A stretch of 45,558 nucleotides of DNA from CAZPHI01 sp964586425 (GTDB lineage: Bacteria > Bacillota > Clostridia > Lachnospirales > Lachnospiraceae). Position 1 is the stretch's first letter. Each line of letters opens with the position of its first letter. Position numbers and translations under genes: made by a program. The notes under the pieces were generated by a model. The model saw only the letters and a list, made by a program, of their open reading frames with translations. It was not told where the DNA came from and ran no database searches. The stretch lies in the NCBI GenBank assembly GCA_964586425.1, contig CAZPHI010000012.1, positions 1 through 45,558 on the forward strand, written 5' to 3'. Of this stretch, positions 1 to 7,678 are shown one piece after another.

Positions 1-21
1 TATGTGTTCCGCAGCGACTTG

Positions 22-95
22 ATTATAATATCATCTCTGGATTGCTTTGTCAACATTATTTTTCAATTTTTTTTATTTTTTTTGAATATTATTTT
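22..95 (-). promoter_or_regulatory. Strong promoter with UP-like A/T tracts, reading off the left edge
   Basis: Read on the minus strand, a consensus -35 TTGACA (48-53) is followed after 17 bp by TATTAT (25-30). A perfect TATAAT sits at 22-27 but with a 20-bp spacer. Just upstream of the -35 (57-95) lie dense A tracts on the minus strand, as in UP elements. The transcribed gene lies outside the window. Such an arrangement is typical of stable-RNA or other highly expressed genes; that part is inference. Confidence 0.6.
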
Positions 96-149
96 CTCAT
101 ATACAGAAACTATCTTTACAAATCCTCTTTTTGTCGGTGTTAACAGCAT

Positions 150-201
150 TTTCATAATAAAATAATGATGTCAAATAAAATAACTATTCGACATCATTAT
201 T
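150..201 (-). terminator. Likely terminator of the chemoreceptor-like gene
   Basis: A perfect 12-bp inverted repeat (161-172 with 190-201, AATAATGATGTC arms, 17-nt loop) lies 54 bp beyond the stop codon of the 255-890 gene. Read on the minus strand it is followed by a T-rich stretch. The stem is AT-rich, so strength is uncertain. The rest of 1-254 holds no gene that I can see. Confidence 0.5.
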
Positions 202-254
202 AGCTTATATTCAAATAATTTTCAAAAATGTTTGAACTGAATGTTTAATTCGTT

Positions 255-890
255 TTATTTGCTCAGTACGTTTTTTGCTTCATCTGTTATATCTCTTTGA
301 TATGCAATTTCATTCTCTATATTTCTTGCAACTTCATTGGCTTTGTAAGCTGCATCTATTACTTTCTTTAATACTTCTCCTACACTTCCAGCTTTTTCAT
401 ACTGCTTATTGGCATTCTCAAAGATATCATTCATAGAGCCAACTGTTTCCTTTACAGATGTCTGAACTTTATTAATTGTATCTGTTATTTCTTTTGATGA
501 TTTTGAGCTCTGTGCAGCAAGATTCCTTACTTCACTAGCAACTACTGCAAAGCCTCTTCCATGCTCTCCTGCTCTGGCAGCCTCAATTGAAGCATTCAGG
601 GAAAGAATATTAGTTCTATTAGCTATTGAACCAATAACGGAAGCAAACTGCTCAATTTGCGTTGACAAGCTCTCAAGTTCATTAATCTTTTCAGCTGATT
701 CTTCCACAACTTTATTAAGTGTATCAATCAATTGAAGAATCTCCTCAACACTTGACATACTCTCTTTAACAAGATTCAACGAAGTATCTGATGAATTAAT
801 AACATCAAATGCATCTTTTTCTAATTTTTCCTGTGAATCATCAAGTCCGTTGAGTATATTTGATAATTCTTGTATTTTACCATCGTTCAT
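255..890 (-). CDS. Soluble methyl-accepting chemotaxis-type signalling domain protein
   Basis: This 211-residue protein is essentially only the cytoplasmic signalling hairpin of a methyl-accepting chemotaxis protein. Residues about 85-125 carry the highly conserved tip (IEAARAGEHGRGFAVVA, then EVRNLAAQS) that contacts CheA and CheW in the family. The flanks are predicted coiled coil (residues about 10-80 and 130-205). There is no transmembrane segment and no recognisable sensor domain such as PAS, Cache or HAMP, so it should be cytosolic. A GGAGG site stands just before the ATG. No other chemotaxis gene is in the window. It could couple to a chemotaxis array, or act in a CheA-independent way; the sequence does not decide this. 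Confidence 0.85.
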   Translation of the reverse strand: MNDGKIQELSNILNGLDDSQEKLEKDAFDVINSSDTSLNLVKESMSSVEEILQLIDTLNKVVEESAEKINELESLSTQIEQFASVIGSIANRTNILSLNASIEAARAGEHGRGFAVVASEVRNLAAQSSKSSKEITDTINKVQTSVKETVGSMNDIFENANKQYEKAGSVGEVLKKVIDAAYKANEVARNIENEIAYQRDITDEAKNVLSK

Positions 891-941
891 AAATATCCTC
901 CATCTGCAAAACTATTTTGCCAAATGTTATACATATTAGAT

Positions 942-950
942 ATTATACCA
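942..950 (-). promoter_or_regulatory. Extended -10 promoter of the chemoreceptor-like gene
   Basis: On the minus strand TGGTATAAT forms an extended -10 (TGn plus TATAAT, hexamer at 942-947), about 50 bp upstream of the start codon at 890. No good -35 is visible, as is common with extended -10 promoters. Confidence 0.5.
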
Positions 951-982
951 TACATTGTTCTTTTTTTATATAGTTAATTGTT

Positions 983-2353
983 CTATATTAATCCAGATAT
1001 ATCATTAACTGTTTTAATACCTACAAGTTTTATTTTCCCATTATCCTTAACACTTTTCATAGATACTTCTGGAAGAATACATCTGTCAAATCCTAATTTT
1101 ACTGCTTCATTAATCCTTTGCTGTGCCTGGCTTACAGCTCTAACCTCTCCAGCCAGTCCTACTTCTCCAAAAACAATAGTGTTCTCGTCAACCTCTCTGT
1201 TCTTAAAACTTGATATGAGAGCCATTACCACCCCCAAATCAAGTGCTGGTTCATTAACCTTCAATCCACCAGCTATATTGACATACGCATCACTAGATGA
1301 CATATGTATTCCTGCTCTTTTCTCCAAAACAGCCATTAACAGATTCACTCTATTATAATCTGTACCTGCTGCTGTTCTTCGTGGTAATCCAAAATTTGAA
1401 TCACAGACTAACGCCTGTATCTCCACTAATAATGGGCGTGTTCCTTCCATAAGGCATGCAACAACCGAACCTGACGCTCCTTTTGGTTTTCCACTAAGCA
1501 TATACTCGGAAGGATTCTTCACTTCCCATAATCCGCTTTCACGCATCTCAAATACACCAATTTCATTTGTTGAACCAAATCTATTCTTTACACTACGTAA
1601 AATTCTATATGTAGCATTTCTGTCGCCTTCAAAATAAAGCACAGTATCCACCATATGTTCAAGTACTCTTGGTCCTGCTACAACACCTTCTTTTGTAACG
1701 TGACCAACTATAAAAATAGATATTCCAAGTCCTTTCGCTAACTGCATTAGCACCGAAGTTGATTCCCTTACCTGGCTCACGCTTCCAGGTGCTGAGCCTA
1801 CTTCATCCCTATACATTGTCTGAATAGAATCGATTATAACTATCTCAGGTTTTTCCTCTTTAAGCACCTTTTCAATTCTCTCAAGATTTGTTTCGCACAA
1901 TAATAATAGATTATCAGAGAACTCTCCAATTCTTTCAGCTCGCAGTTTGATTTGTTTTAATGATTCCTCACCTGATATGTATAATACTTTATATCCTGAC
2001 AGAGAGAGATTTCTGCACATCTGCAATAGTAATGTTGATTTACCAATTCCAGGGTCTCCTCCTACTAATACTAACGAGCCCTCTACAATGCCTCCACCAA
2101 GTACTCGGTCTAATTCTTCTATAGAAGTTGTAACTCTATCTTTCTCATCTGTTGATATATCTGAAAGTTTTGTTGGTTCTGACTGCCCTATTCCGGTAAA
2201 TGTTTTGCTGATGCCTTTAGTTACTGTTTTCTTTGCAACTGGTTCCTCTACAAACGTATTCCATTCTTTGCATGCCGGACATTGTCCGGACCACTTTGCT
2301 GATTCATACCCGCATTCTTTACAAAAGAAGGCTGTATCTTTACTTTTTGCCAT
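983..2353 (-). CDS. radA: DNA repair protein RadA (Sms)
   Basis: RadA is a RecA-like ATPase that promotes branch migration and processing of recombination intermediates. The 456-residue length is normal for the family. In order: an N-terminal zinc finger with Cys11, Cys14, Cys25 and Cys28; Walker A GGDPGIGKST (98-107); the RadA-specific KNRFG motif (about residue 256); and a C-terminal Lon-protease-like domain (about 280-456). The ATG has a GGAGGG site about 8 bases upstream. It appears to have its own transcription start, because a terminator for the preceding gene lies immediately upstream. In many Firmicutes radA sits next to clpC, as here with one small gene between. Confidence 0.97.
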   Translation of the reverse strand: MAKSKDTAFFCKECGYESAKWSGQCPACKEWNTFVEEPVAKKTVTKGISKTFTGIGQSEPTKLSDISTDEKDRVTTSIEELDRVLGGGIVEGSLVLVGGDPGIGKSTLLLQMCRNLSLSGYKVLYISGEESLKQIKLRAERIGEFSDNLLLLCETNLERIEKVLKEEKPEIVIIDSIQTMYRDEVGSAPGSVSQVRESTSVLMQLAKGLGISIFIVGHVTKEGVVAGPRVLEHMVDTVLYFEGDRNATYRILRSVKNRFGSTNEIGVFEMRESGLWEVKNPSEYMLSGKPKGASGSVVACLMEGTRPLLVEIQALVCDSNFGLPRRTAAGTDYNRVNLLMAVLEKRAGIHMSSSDAYVNIAGGLKVNEPALDLGVVMALISSFKNREVDENTIVFGEVGLAGEVRAVSQAQQRINEAVKLGFDRCILPEVSMKSVKDNGKIKLVGIKTVNDISGLI

Positions 2354-2394
2354 TGTATCCCTCCGGTTTCATATCTTTATATATCTTATTATCA

Positions 2395-2454
2395 AGAAAA
2401 AAGGCCGCAAAATATTATAATTAGATTCTGACAATCAATCATAATATCTGCGGC
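2395..2454 (-). terminator. Rho-independent terminator after the 2472-2885 gene
   Basis: GCCGCA (2404-2409) pairs with TGCGGC (2449-2454), extended by an ATATTAT stem after a small internal loop. On the minus strand the stem is followed by six T residues (complement of the A run at about 2397-2402). It separates the clpC-side genes from radA. Confidence 0.8.
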
Positions 2455-2471
2455 ACTCTATACATTTATAA

Positions 2472-2885
2472 TTATGCTTTTTTTACAGAGACAGCTACTG
2501 CTTTATCTTCGCCTAATTCTACGCTTAATACAAGTTTTCCGCCCATATTAGTTTCCATTCGGCCTGCTGATTCACCATCTATTGTAATCTCATACTGTGC
2601 ACCCTCTTCTAATCCAAGAGTAATCTGTGCATCATCCTTACCTTCAACGCTAAAATCAACGCTATCATCTGTCATCAAGAAATTATTAACTGCTGTTCCA
2701 GGAACTGATTCATATACGAACATTCCGTTCCTCTCTAACTTTGTAATCTCATAAAAGGTCTTTACCTTGTATGAATCTCCATTATGCTCAAAATCAGATA
2801 ATTTTGACTTTGTATCCAGTTTATAGTTACCAAAACTGATTGTTCCATCCGCTTCGCTACGGATTAATTCATTAATCACTGGCAT
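2472..2885 (-). CDS. Conserved small protein of unknown function
   Basis: An open frame extends upstream to 2942, but I choose the ATG at 2885 (137 residues, starting MPVINEL) because AGGAGG lies 10 bases before it and nothing comparable precedes the earlier ATG. The protein is acidic, has no signal peptide or membrane segment, and looks rich in beta strands, ending in alternating hydrophobic and charged residues. I recall similar short proteins in Lachnospiraceae that databases label 'endosialidase'; nothing here supports that activity and I do not adopt it. It sits between clpC and radA, with its own terminator. Function unknown. Confidence 0.75.
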   Translation of the reverse strand: MPVINELIRSEADGTISFGNYKLDTKSKLSDFEHNGDSYKVKTFYEITKLERNGMFVYESVPGTAVNNFLMTDDSVDFSVEGKDDAQITLGLEEGAQYEITIDGESAGRMETNMGGKLVLSVELGEDKAVAVSVKKA

Positions 2886-2984
2886 AACTACATATCCTCC
2901 TAGTCGTATATTATGTTTAAATAACTTATTTTGTAAATACATTATATAATATTAATGACATTTTTGCTAGTAATTTGTAAAATA

Positions 2985-5459
2985 TTATTTGCTTTTTCTG
3001 TTATATCCTCTCTTTTTGTTAAAAAGCATCTTCTTTGATGTTTCGTCATACGATACAACAATCTTATTGCCATTATTAACTTTACCTTCAAGTATCTCTT
3101 CAGCAAGTGCGTCTTCTATATTGTTCTGAATAGATCGTCTCAGTGGTCGTGCGCCATATTTTGAATCATATCCGGTATTAACAATATAGTTTTTTGCACT
3201 ATCATCAAGTTCTATCGATATCTGAAGTTGTTCAAGAGTTCTCTTGTTGATATCTTTCATCATTATATCAACTATCTGTCCTATCTCTTCTTTGCCAAGT
3301 ATATGGAATACAACAATGTCATCAATTCTGTTAATGAATTCAGGCTTGAAGATACGTTTTACCTCTTCCATAACCTTTCCCTTCATAAGTTCATGACTTT
3401 CTTTAGCATTAATTCCTGATGAAAATCCCAGATTCTTAGGTGCGATTATATTCTCTGCTCCTGCATTAGATGTCATTATTATTACTGTGTTCTTGAAATC
3501 AATAACTCTACCTGTAGAATCAGTTATATGTCCATCATCAAGAACCTGAAGAAGAATATTGAATACATCTGGATGTGCCTTTTCGATTTCATCGAATAAG
3601 ACTACTGAATAAGGATTTCTTCTAACCTTTTCGCTTAATTGTCCACCTTCATCATAGCCAACATAGCCTGGAGGCGAACCAATCATCTTAGATACAGTAT
3701 GTTTCTCCATATATTCAGACATATCAACTCTTATCAAAGCGTTCTCCGAACCAAATAATGCATCTGCAAGCGTCTTACACAATTCTGTTTTACCTACACC
3801 AGTTGGTCCTAAGAAAAGGAATGAACCTATTGGACGCTTTGGATCTTTTAGTCCAACTCTACCTCTACGAATAGCTTTGGCAATAGATGTGACTGCCTCA
3901 TCCTGTCCAATAACTCTTTGATGCATAATGCCTTCTAGCTGCATAAGTCGCTGTGATTCAGTAGTTGCAAGCTTTTTAACTGGAATCTTTGTCCATGTAG
4001 CTACAACATCTGCAATATCATCCTCTGTAACAACTAGCTGATTCTTTTGCTGTTCCTGCTGCCATTTGTCTTTTAGTTTAGCTATCTTATCAGCTTTCTT
4101 TAACTGCTTTTTCTTGATTTCACCAGCCTCTTCATAGGCTTCACCCTTGATAGCTTCCTCTTTTATTCTTTCAAGTTCCGCAAGTTCTTCTTCAGCTTTC
4201 TTGATCGTATCAGGAACATTATATACACCCAATCTAATCTTCGATGCCGCCTCGTCTACAAGGTCTATTGCTTTATCTGGCAGAAAACGATCATTAATAT
4301 ATCTTGCAGAAAGCTTTGCTGCTGCCTCTAGAGCCGAATCTTCGATAGTCACACCATGATGCTCTTCATACTTAGGTCTCAATCCCTTCAGAATCTGAAT
4401 TGTCTCATCCTGAGTAGGTTCTTCGATTTTTACTGGCTGAAATCTTCTCTCTAATGCTGCATCTTTTTCTATATGTTTTCTATACTCATCGAGTGTAGTT
4501 GCACCCAATAACTGTATCTCACCTCTAGCCAATGATGGCTTTAATATGTTTGATGCATCAATTGCGCCTTCAGCACCACCAGCACCTATTATAGTATGCA
4601 ATTCATCAAGGAATAGTAATATATTCCCTGCACTCTTAACCTCATTAATTACTTTCTTAATTCTTTCTTCAAATTCACCTCTATACTTAGAGCCCGCGAT
4701 CATACCGGAAAGATCAAGAGTCACAACTCTTTTATTCTTAATCGTATCTGGAACATTACCTTCAACGATTTTCTCAGCCAATCCTTCTGCAATTGCCGTT
4801 TTACCAACTCCTGGTTCACCAATCAAGCATGGATTATTCTTAGTCCTTCTACTTAGGATCTGGATTACACGCTCAATCTCCTGTTCTCTTCCTATAACCG
4901 GGTCAAGCTGTTTTTGTTGTGCAAGCTTTGTAAGGTCTCTGCTGTATTGATCAAGTGTTGCTGTTATATTCTTATCTTTAGCTTTCTTACTTCCTTGAAC
5001 ATCCTGTTTGTATGATGCAGAATCCTCTCCAGATGCAACCATTACATCAACATAGATTCTCTTAACATTGGCACCTATCGTATTAATAAGTCTCATCGCA
5101 ACAGATTCAGGATCCTTAATTATCGCAATAAGAATATGCTCTGTTCCAATTAATTTGGAATTAAACCTTTCAGCTTCATTAGCAGCGCCATCTAATATTC
5201 TGCGTGCTCCTGGTGTGTATCCCTTTGCATCCTTAACTGCAGTATTACCTTCTGGAGCAATCAGCTGACTAATCAGCTCCGTAATCTTCTGGCTGGTAAC
5301 GCCATAGTTATTAAGTACTATTGCAGCTACACTATCACTTATCTCAGTAAGTCCTAATAATATATGTTCTGTTCCTATATACTCCTGTCCATTCTTCAAT
5401 GCATGGTTTTTGGCATAATTTAATGCATCTTGGGCATGTAACGTATATTTGCTTTGCAT
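2985..5459 (-). CDS. clpC: ATP-dependent Clp unfoldase ClpC
   Basis: ClpC is a hexameric AAA+ unfoldase that feeds substrates to ClpP; in Firmicutes it is activated by adaptors such as MecA and reads phospho-arginine marks made by McsB. The 824 residues show two Clp N-terminal repeats (about 1-145), the first ATPase module with Walker A GEPGVGKT (214-221) and the LLFLDE Walker B, a UVR-containing coiled middle domain (about 420-470), and the second module with Walker A GPTGVGKT (551-558). GGAGG precedes the ATG. It is the last gene of a GntR-mcsA-mcsB-clpC cluster, 17 bp behind mcsB. No clpP is in the window. Confidence 0.97.
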   Translation of the reverse strand: MQSKYTLHAQDALNYAKNHALKNGQEYIGTEHILLGLTEISDSVAAIVLNNYGVTSQKITELISQLIAPEGNTAVKDAKGYTPGARRILDGAANEAERFNSKLIGTEHILIAIIKDPESVAMRLINTIGANVKRIYVDVMVASGEDSASYKQDVQGSKKAKDKNITATLDQYSRDLTKLAQQKQLDPVIGREQEIERVIQILSRRTKNNPCLIGEPGVGKTAIAEGLAEKIVEGNVPDTIKNKRVVTLDLSGMIAGSKYRGEFEERIKKVINEVKSAGNILLFLDELHTIIGAGGAEGAIDASNILKPSLARGEIQLLGATTLDEYRKHIEKDAALERRFQPVKIEEPTQDETIQILKGLRPKYEEHHGVTIEDSALEAAAKLSARYINDRFLPDKAIDLVDEAASKIRLGVYNVPDTIKKAEEELAELERIKEEAIKGEAYEEAGEIKKKQLKKADKIAKLKDKWQQEQQKNQLVVTEDDIADVVATWTKIPVKKLATTESQRLMQLEGIMHQRVIGQDEAVTSIAKAIRRGRVGLKDPKRPIGSFLFLGPTGVGKTELCKTLADALFGSENALIRVDMSEYMEKHTVSKMIGSPPGYVGYDEGGQLSEKVRRNPYSVVLFDEIEKAHPDVFNILLQVLDDGHITDSTGRVIDFKNTVIIMTSNAGAENIIAPKNLGFSSGINAKESHELMKGKVMEEVKRIFKPEFINRIDDIVVFHILGKEEIGQIVDIMMKDINKRTLEQLQISIELDDSAKNYIVNTGYDSKYGARPLRRSIQNNIEDALAEEILEGKVNNGNKIVVSYDETSKKMLFNKKRGYNRKSK

Positions 5460-5476
5460 ATAACATCCTCCATTTC

Positions 5477-6508
5477 TTATTCAATCTGTGGTAAATTCTG
5501 TCTAATATATGTTGCTCTTTCTTCGTCTAGTTCATCATCCTCAAGCTGCCTGTTAGCAGACATGCAAAGATTGGCTGGCTGTATTCCTATCATAAGCTGA
5601 TAAGTCTGAAATTCTGCTTCACTTATTGTAATCAATCCCTGTGCAAGCCCTAATCTTATCTCTGACAATAAAATCATGGCATCGCGCAATGTAAGTCTTC
5701 TTGCATATCTTAACACACCATACGAACGATATACAGCATCTAATGCCGTAAGTCGATTATTCTTAATATACTCTCTGCGGCTTGCCCTTTCCTGTGCAAC
5801 AATCTGTCCGCCGATATTACGAAGATTTCTAATAATCTCTTTTTCAGTCATACCTAAAGTTGTAAGTGTTGTTATCTGGTATATATCACCTAAAACCGTG
5901 TCATTGCCATCTACATACATGCCTTTAATCGCAAGTCCAAAGCGCCCCACTTCATTAGCCAAGCCCCTAATCCTCTTCGTATTGGCTAATGCAGGAAGAT
6001 GCATCATATATGAAACTCTCATTCCAGTTCCTACACTCGAAGGGCATGTAGTCAGATATCCATATTGGTCACTATATGCATATGGAATTGACAAACTTAT
6101 TATATCATCAATTGCATCTGCATTATTATAAGCCTCCAACAGATTATTACCCGGTGTAAATGATTGTATTCTTATATGGTCTTCCTCATTAAGCATAATC
6201 ACATTATTCTCATCTGGCGAGATAAATCCTCCACCAATATTCTTTTCATATAAATATGGAGTAATTGCATGGCATTCCAGCATAACTTTTTTCTGAATTG
6301 AATCGAGATTAGTCATTGAAAATGCTTTGTTTTCCTGAATACCTGGCAACTCCCCAAGCGTCTGCATAAGATTATTAAGGAGCTGTGTAGACCGCTCACT
6401 ATCCAGCTTTTCTGGGAATGGGTATCTTTTATCATTCCTTGCCAGTCTTACACGACTAGAAATAATAACATCACTGTCTGGTCCGTTCATTTCAAACCAT
6501 CTATCCAT
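5477..6508 (-). CDS. mcsB: Protein-arginine kinase McsB
   Basis: McsB phosphorylates arginine side chains, marking proteins for degradation by ClpC-ClpP. The protein keeps the ATP:guanido phosphotransferase fold: the N-terminal NGPDSDVIISSRVRLARN segment, the NEEDHIRIQ motif that holds the catalytic acidic residue, and CPSSVGTGMR. An ATG exists at 6517, but the one at 6508 (MDRWFE, 343 residues) matches the usual family N-terminus and has better spacing from the AGGGAG site. With this start it overlaps the end of mcsA by 8 bases, so the two are probably translationally coupled. Family members are usually about 350-360 residues, so this one is complete. Confidence 0.95.
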   Translation of the reverse strand: MDRWFEMNGPDSDVIISSRVRLARNDKRYPFPEKLDSERSTQLLNNLMQTLGELPGIQENKAFSMTNLDSIQKKVMLECHAITPYLYEKNIGGGFISPDENNVIMLNEEDHIRIQSFTPGNNLLEAYNNADAIDDIISLSIPYAYSDQYGYLTTCPSSVGTGMRVSYMMHLPALANTKRIRGLANEVGRFGLAIKGMYVDGNDTVLGDIYQITTLTTLGMTEKEIIRNLRNIGGQIVAQERASRREYIKNNRLTALDAVYRSYGVLRYARRLTLRDAMILLSEIRLGLAQGLITISEAEFQTYQLMIGIQPANLCMSANRQLEDDELDEERATYIRQNLPQIE

Positions 6509-7070
6509 TCGCCTCATCTCCCTTCGCCTTAATCATATCCCTATACTTAGCTGCTGCCTCATAGTTCTCCATCTCAACAGCCTCAGCTAATAGAAGTTTC
6601 AGTTGATTTTTAGTTAAATCCTTATCCGAATCCGAATTATCCTTATTCTCAGAATCACCAACTACATCTTCAGGCATATCGGGCATAGTAACCTTAAGCT
6701 TCTTACCAACATGCTTCTTACTTCCCTGAATATTCTCAATATATTCTGCAATAAGTGGTGCAAATACATTATAACATTCAGCACACCCAAACTTCCCCAG
6801 TTTTGTAAATTCTTCATATGACATACCACAATTAGGGCAAACTACATGTTCAAGTTTGTCATCCTCTTCATTCTTTGCGTTATCCTGTGATGACAGCAAT
6901 CCGGTTAACAACTTCTCAAAAGGTATCTCTATCTTTCTTGTATACATTGGATTCACAAGTCCTAACTTAGCTGCACATTCTCCACACAGATACATAGCTT
7001 CTTCCTGACCATTGCTATAATGGCAATATTCGACTACCGCTTCATTCTTATTGCATCTCTGACAAAGCAT
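6501..7070 (-). CDS. mcsA: McsA, zinc-binding activator of McsB (UVR-motif protein)
   Basis: McsA activates the McsB arginine kinase and in Bacillus helps regulate stress responses. The 189-residue protein has four CxxC pairs (CQRC, CGEC, CPNC, CAEC) in two treble-clef-like halves, and a C-terminal UVR motif (about 150-185) of the kind found in UvrB and ClpC. The ATG at 7070 is preferred over the in-frame one at 7085: it yields the family N-terminus MLCQRC and lies 7 bases after GGGAGG. It directly follows the GntR-like regulator gene and overlaps mcsB. Confidence 0.93.
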   Translation of the reverse strand: MLCQRCNKNEAVVEYCHYSNGQEEAMYLCGECAAKLGLVNPMYTRKIEIPFEKLLTGLLSSQDNAKNEEDDKLEHVVCPNCGMSYEEFTKLGKFGCAECYNVFAPLIAEYIENIQGSKKHVGKKLKVTMPDMPEDVVGDSENKDNSDSDKDLTKNQLKLLLAEAVEMENYEAAAKYRDMIKAKGDEANG

Positions 7071-7120
7071 ACCAATTCCTCCCATTCCAAAGTGATTCTT
7101 ACAAATGCTTTAAAATCACT

Positions 7121-7498
7121 CTACATTTCATCATTATATTCCCTAATTATTTCATCTACTATTCTGTGAATTTCATCAGGTTCAACCGATTTGCACATTG
7201 CTCTGGCAATTACGACACGCATATCCTTAGTACACTCATTCATCGCTCTTATCTTATCAATATCAATATCAATAACTGCACCGCATCTTCTATCAAGCTT
7301 GATATAGCCTTCCTGCCTCAGACATGAATAAGCTTTATTCACAGTATGCATATTAATTCCAATATTCTCTGCTAATTGTCTTACAGAAGGCAACTGCTCT
7401 CCTTCTCGTATCTTTTGCGTTGCAATGCCCAGAATAATCTGATTACGTAATTGCATATACAGTGCTTCGTCACTATTAAAATCTATCGTAATAATCAT
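7121..7498 (-). CDS. GntR-family transcriptional regulator, YtrA-like short form
   Basis: At 125 residues this is a short GntR protein. Residues about 8-75 form the winged helix-turn-helix (LYMQLRNQIILGIATQKI, then the conserved EGEQLPSVRQLAENIGIN and TVNKAYSCLRQEGYI). Only about 45 residues follow, as in the YtrA subfamily, which dimerises through two helices and has no large ligand-binding domain. It is the first gene ahead of mcsA-mcsB-clpC, the place taken by ctsR in Bacillus and relatives. It shows no resemblance to CtsR. GGAGG precedes the ATG. A GT...AC palindrome in its leader suggests autoregulation, and by extension control of the whole clp cluster. Gene identity is firm; its regulon is inference. 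Confidence 0.9.
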   Translation of the reverse strand: MIITIDFNSDEALYMQLRNQIILGIATQKIREGEQLPSVRQLAENIGINMHTVNKAYSCLRQEGYIKLDRRCGAVIDIDIDKIRAMNECTKDMRVVIARAMCKSVEPDEIHRIVDEIIREYNDEM

Positions 7499-7539
7499 TA
7501 TATTCCTCCATTCAAAGCATTATCTCTTACGTTATATCT

Positions 7540-7590
7540 GTTATACATTCAATATAACAATAGTTTATAATACCATTACACAAGTGTCAA
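7540..7590 (-). promoter_or_regulatory. Promoter and candidate GntR operator of the mcsA-mcsB-clpC cluster
   Basis: On the minus strand a perfect -35 TTGACA (7585-7590) is followed after 17 bp by TAAACT (7562-7567). Immediately downstream, covering the expected transcription start, lies GTTATA-7-TATAAC (7540-7558), which fits the GntR operator pattern of GT and AC ends; another GTTATAT lies at 7531-7537. No CtsR-type heptad repeat (GGTCAAA) is visible. Confidence 0.6.
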
Positions 7591-7616
7591 TATATTTTAT
7601 ATAAAATAAAAGTAAA

Positions 7617-7659
7617 CAAAAAAGGCTGCACACCAATTTTTTCTCAATGTAACAGCCTT
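7617..7659 (-). terminator. Rho-independent terminator of ddl-murF
   Basis: AAGGCTG (7622-7628) pairs with CAGCCTT (7653-7659). On the minus strand the stem runs directly into a T run. It lies 20 bp beyond the murF stop codon. Confidence 0.85.
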
Positions 7660-7678
7660 CAAAAGCATTTGTAATATA

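Noticed and set aside
2472..2885. Endosialidase function for the small protein next to clpC
   Set aside because: This label is recalled from databases, but at 137 residues no sialidase fold or motif is visible. I left it as unknown.
7500..7620. A CtsR operator (GGTCAAA direct repeat) before the clp cluster
   Set aside because: I searched the leader on both strands and found only the GT...AC palindrome; no heptad repeat is present.
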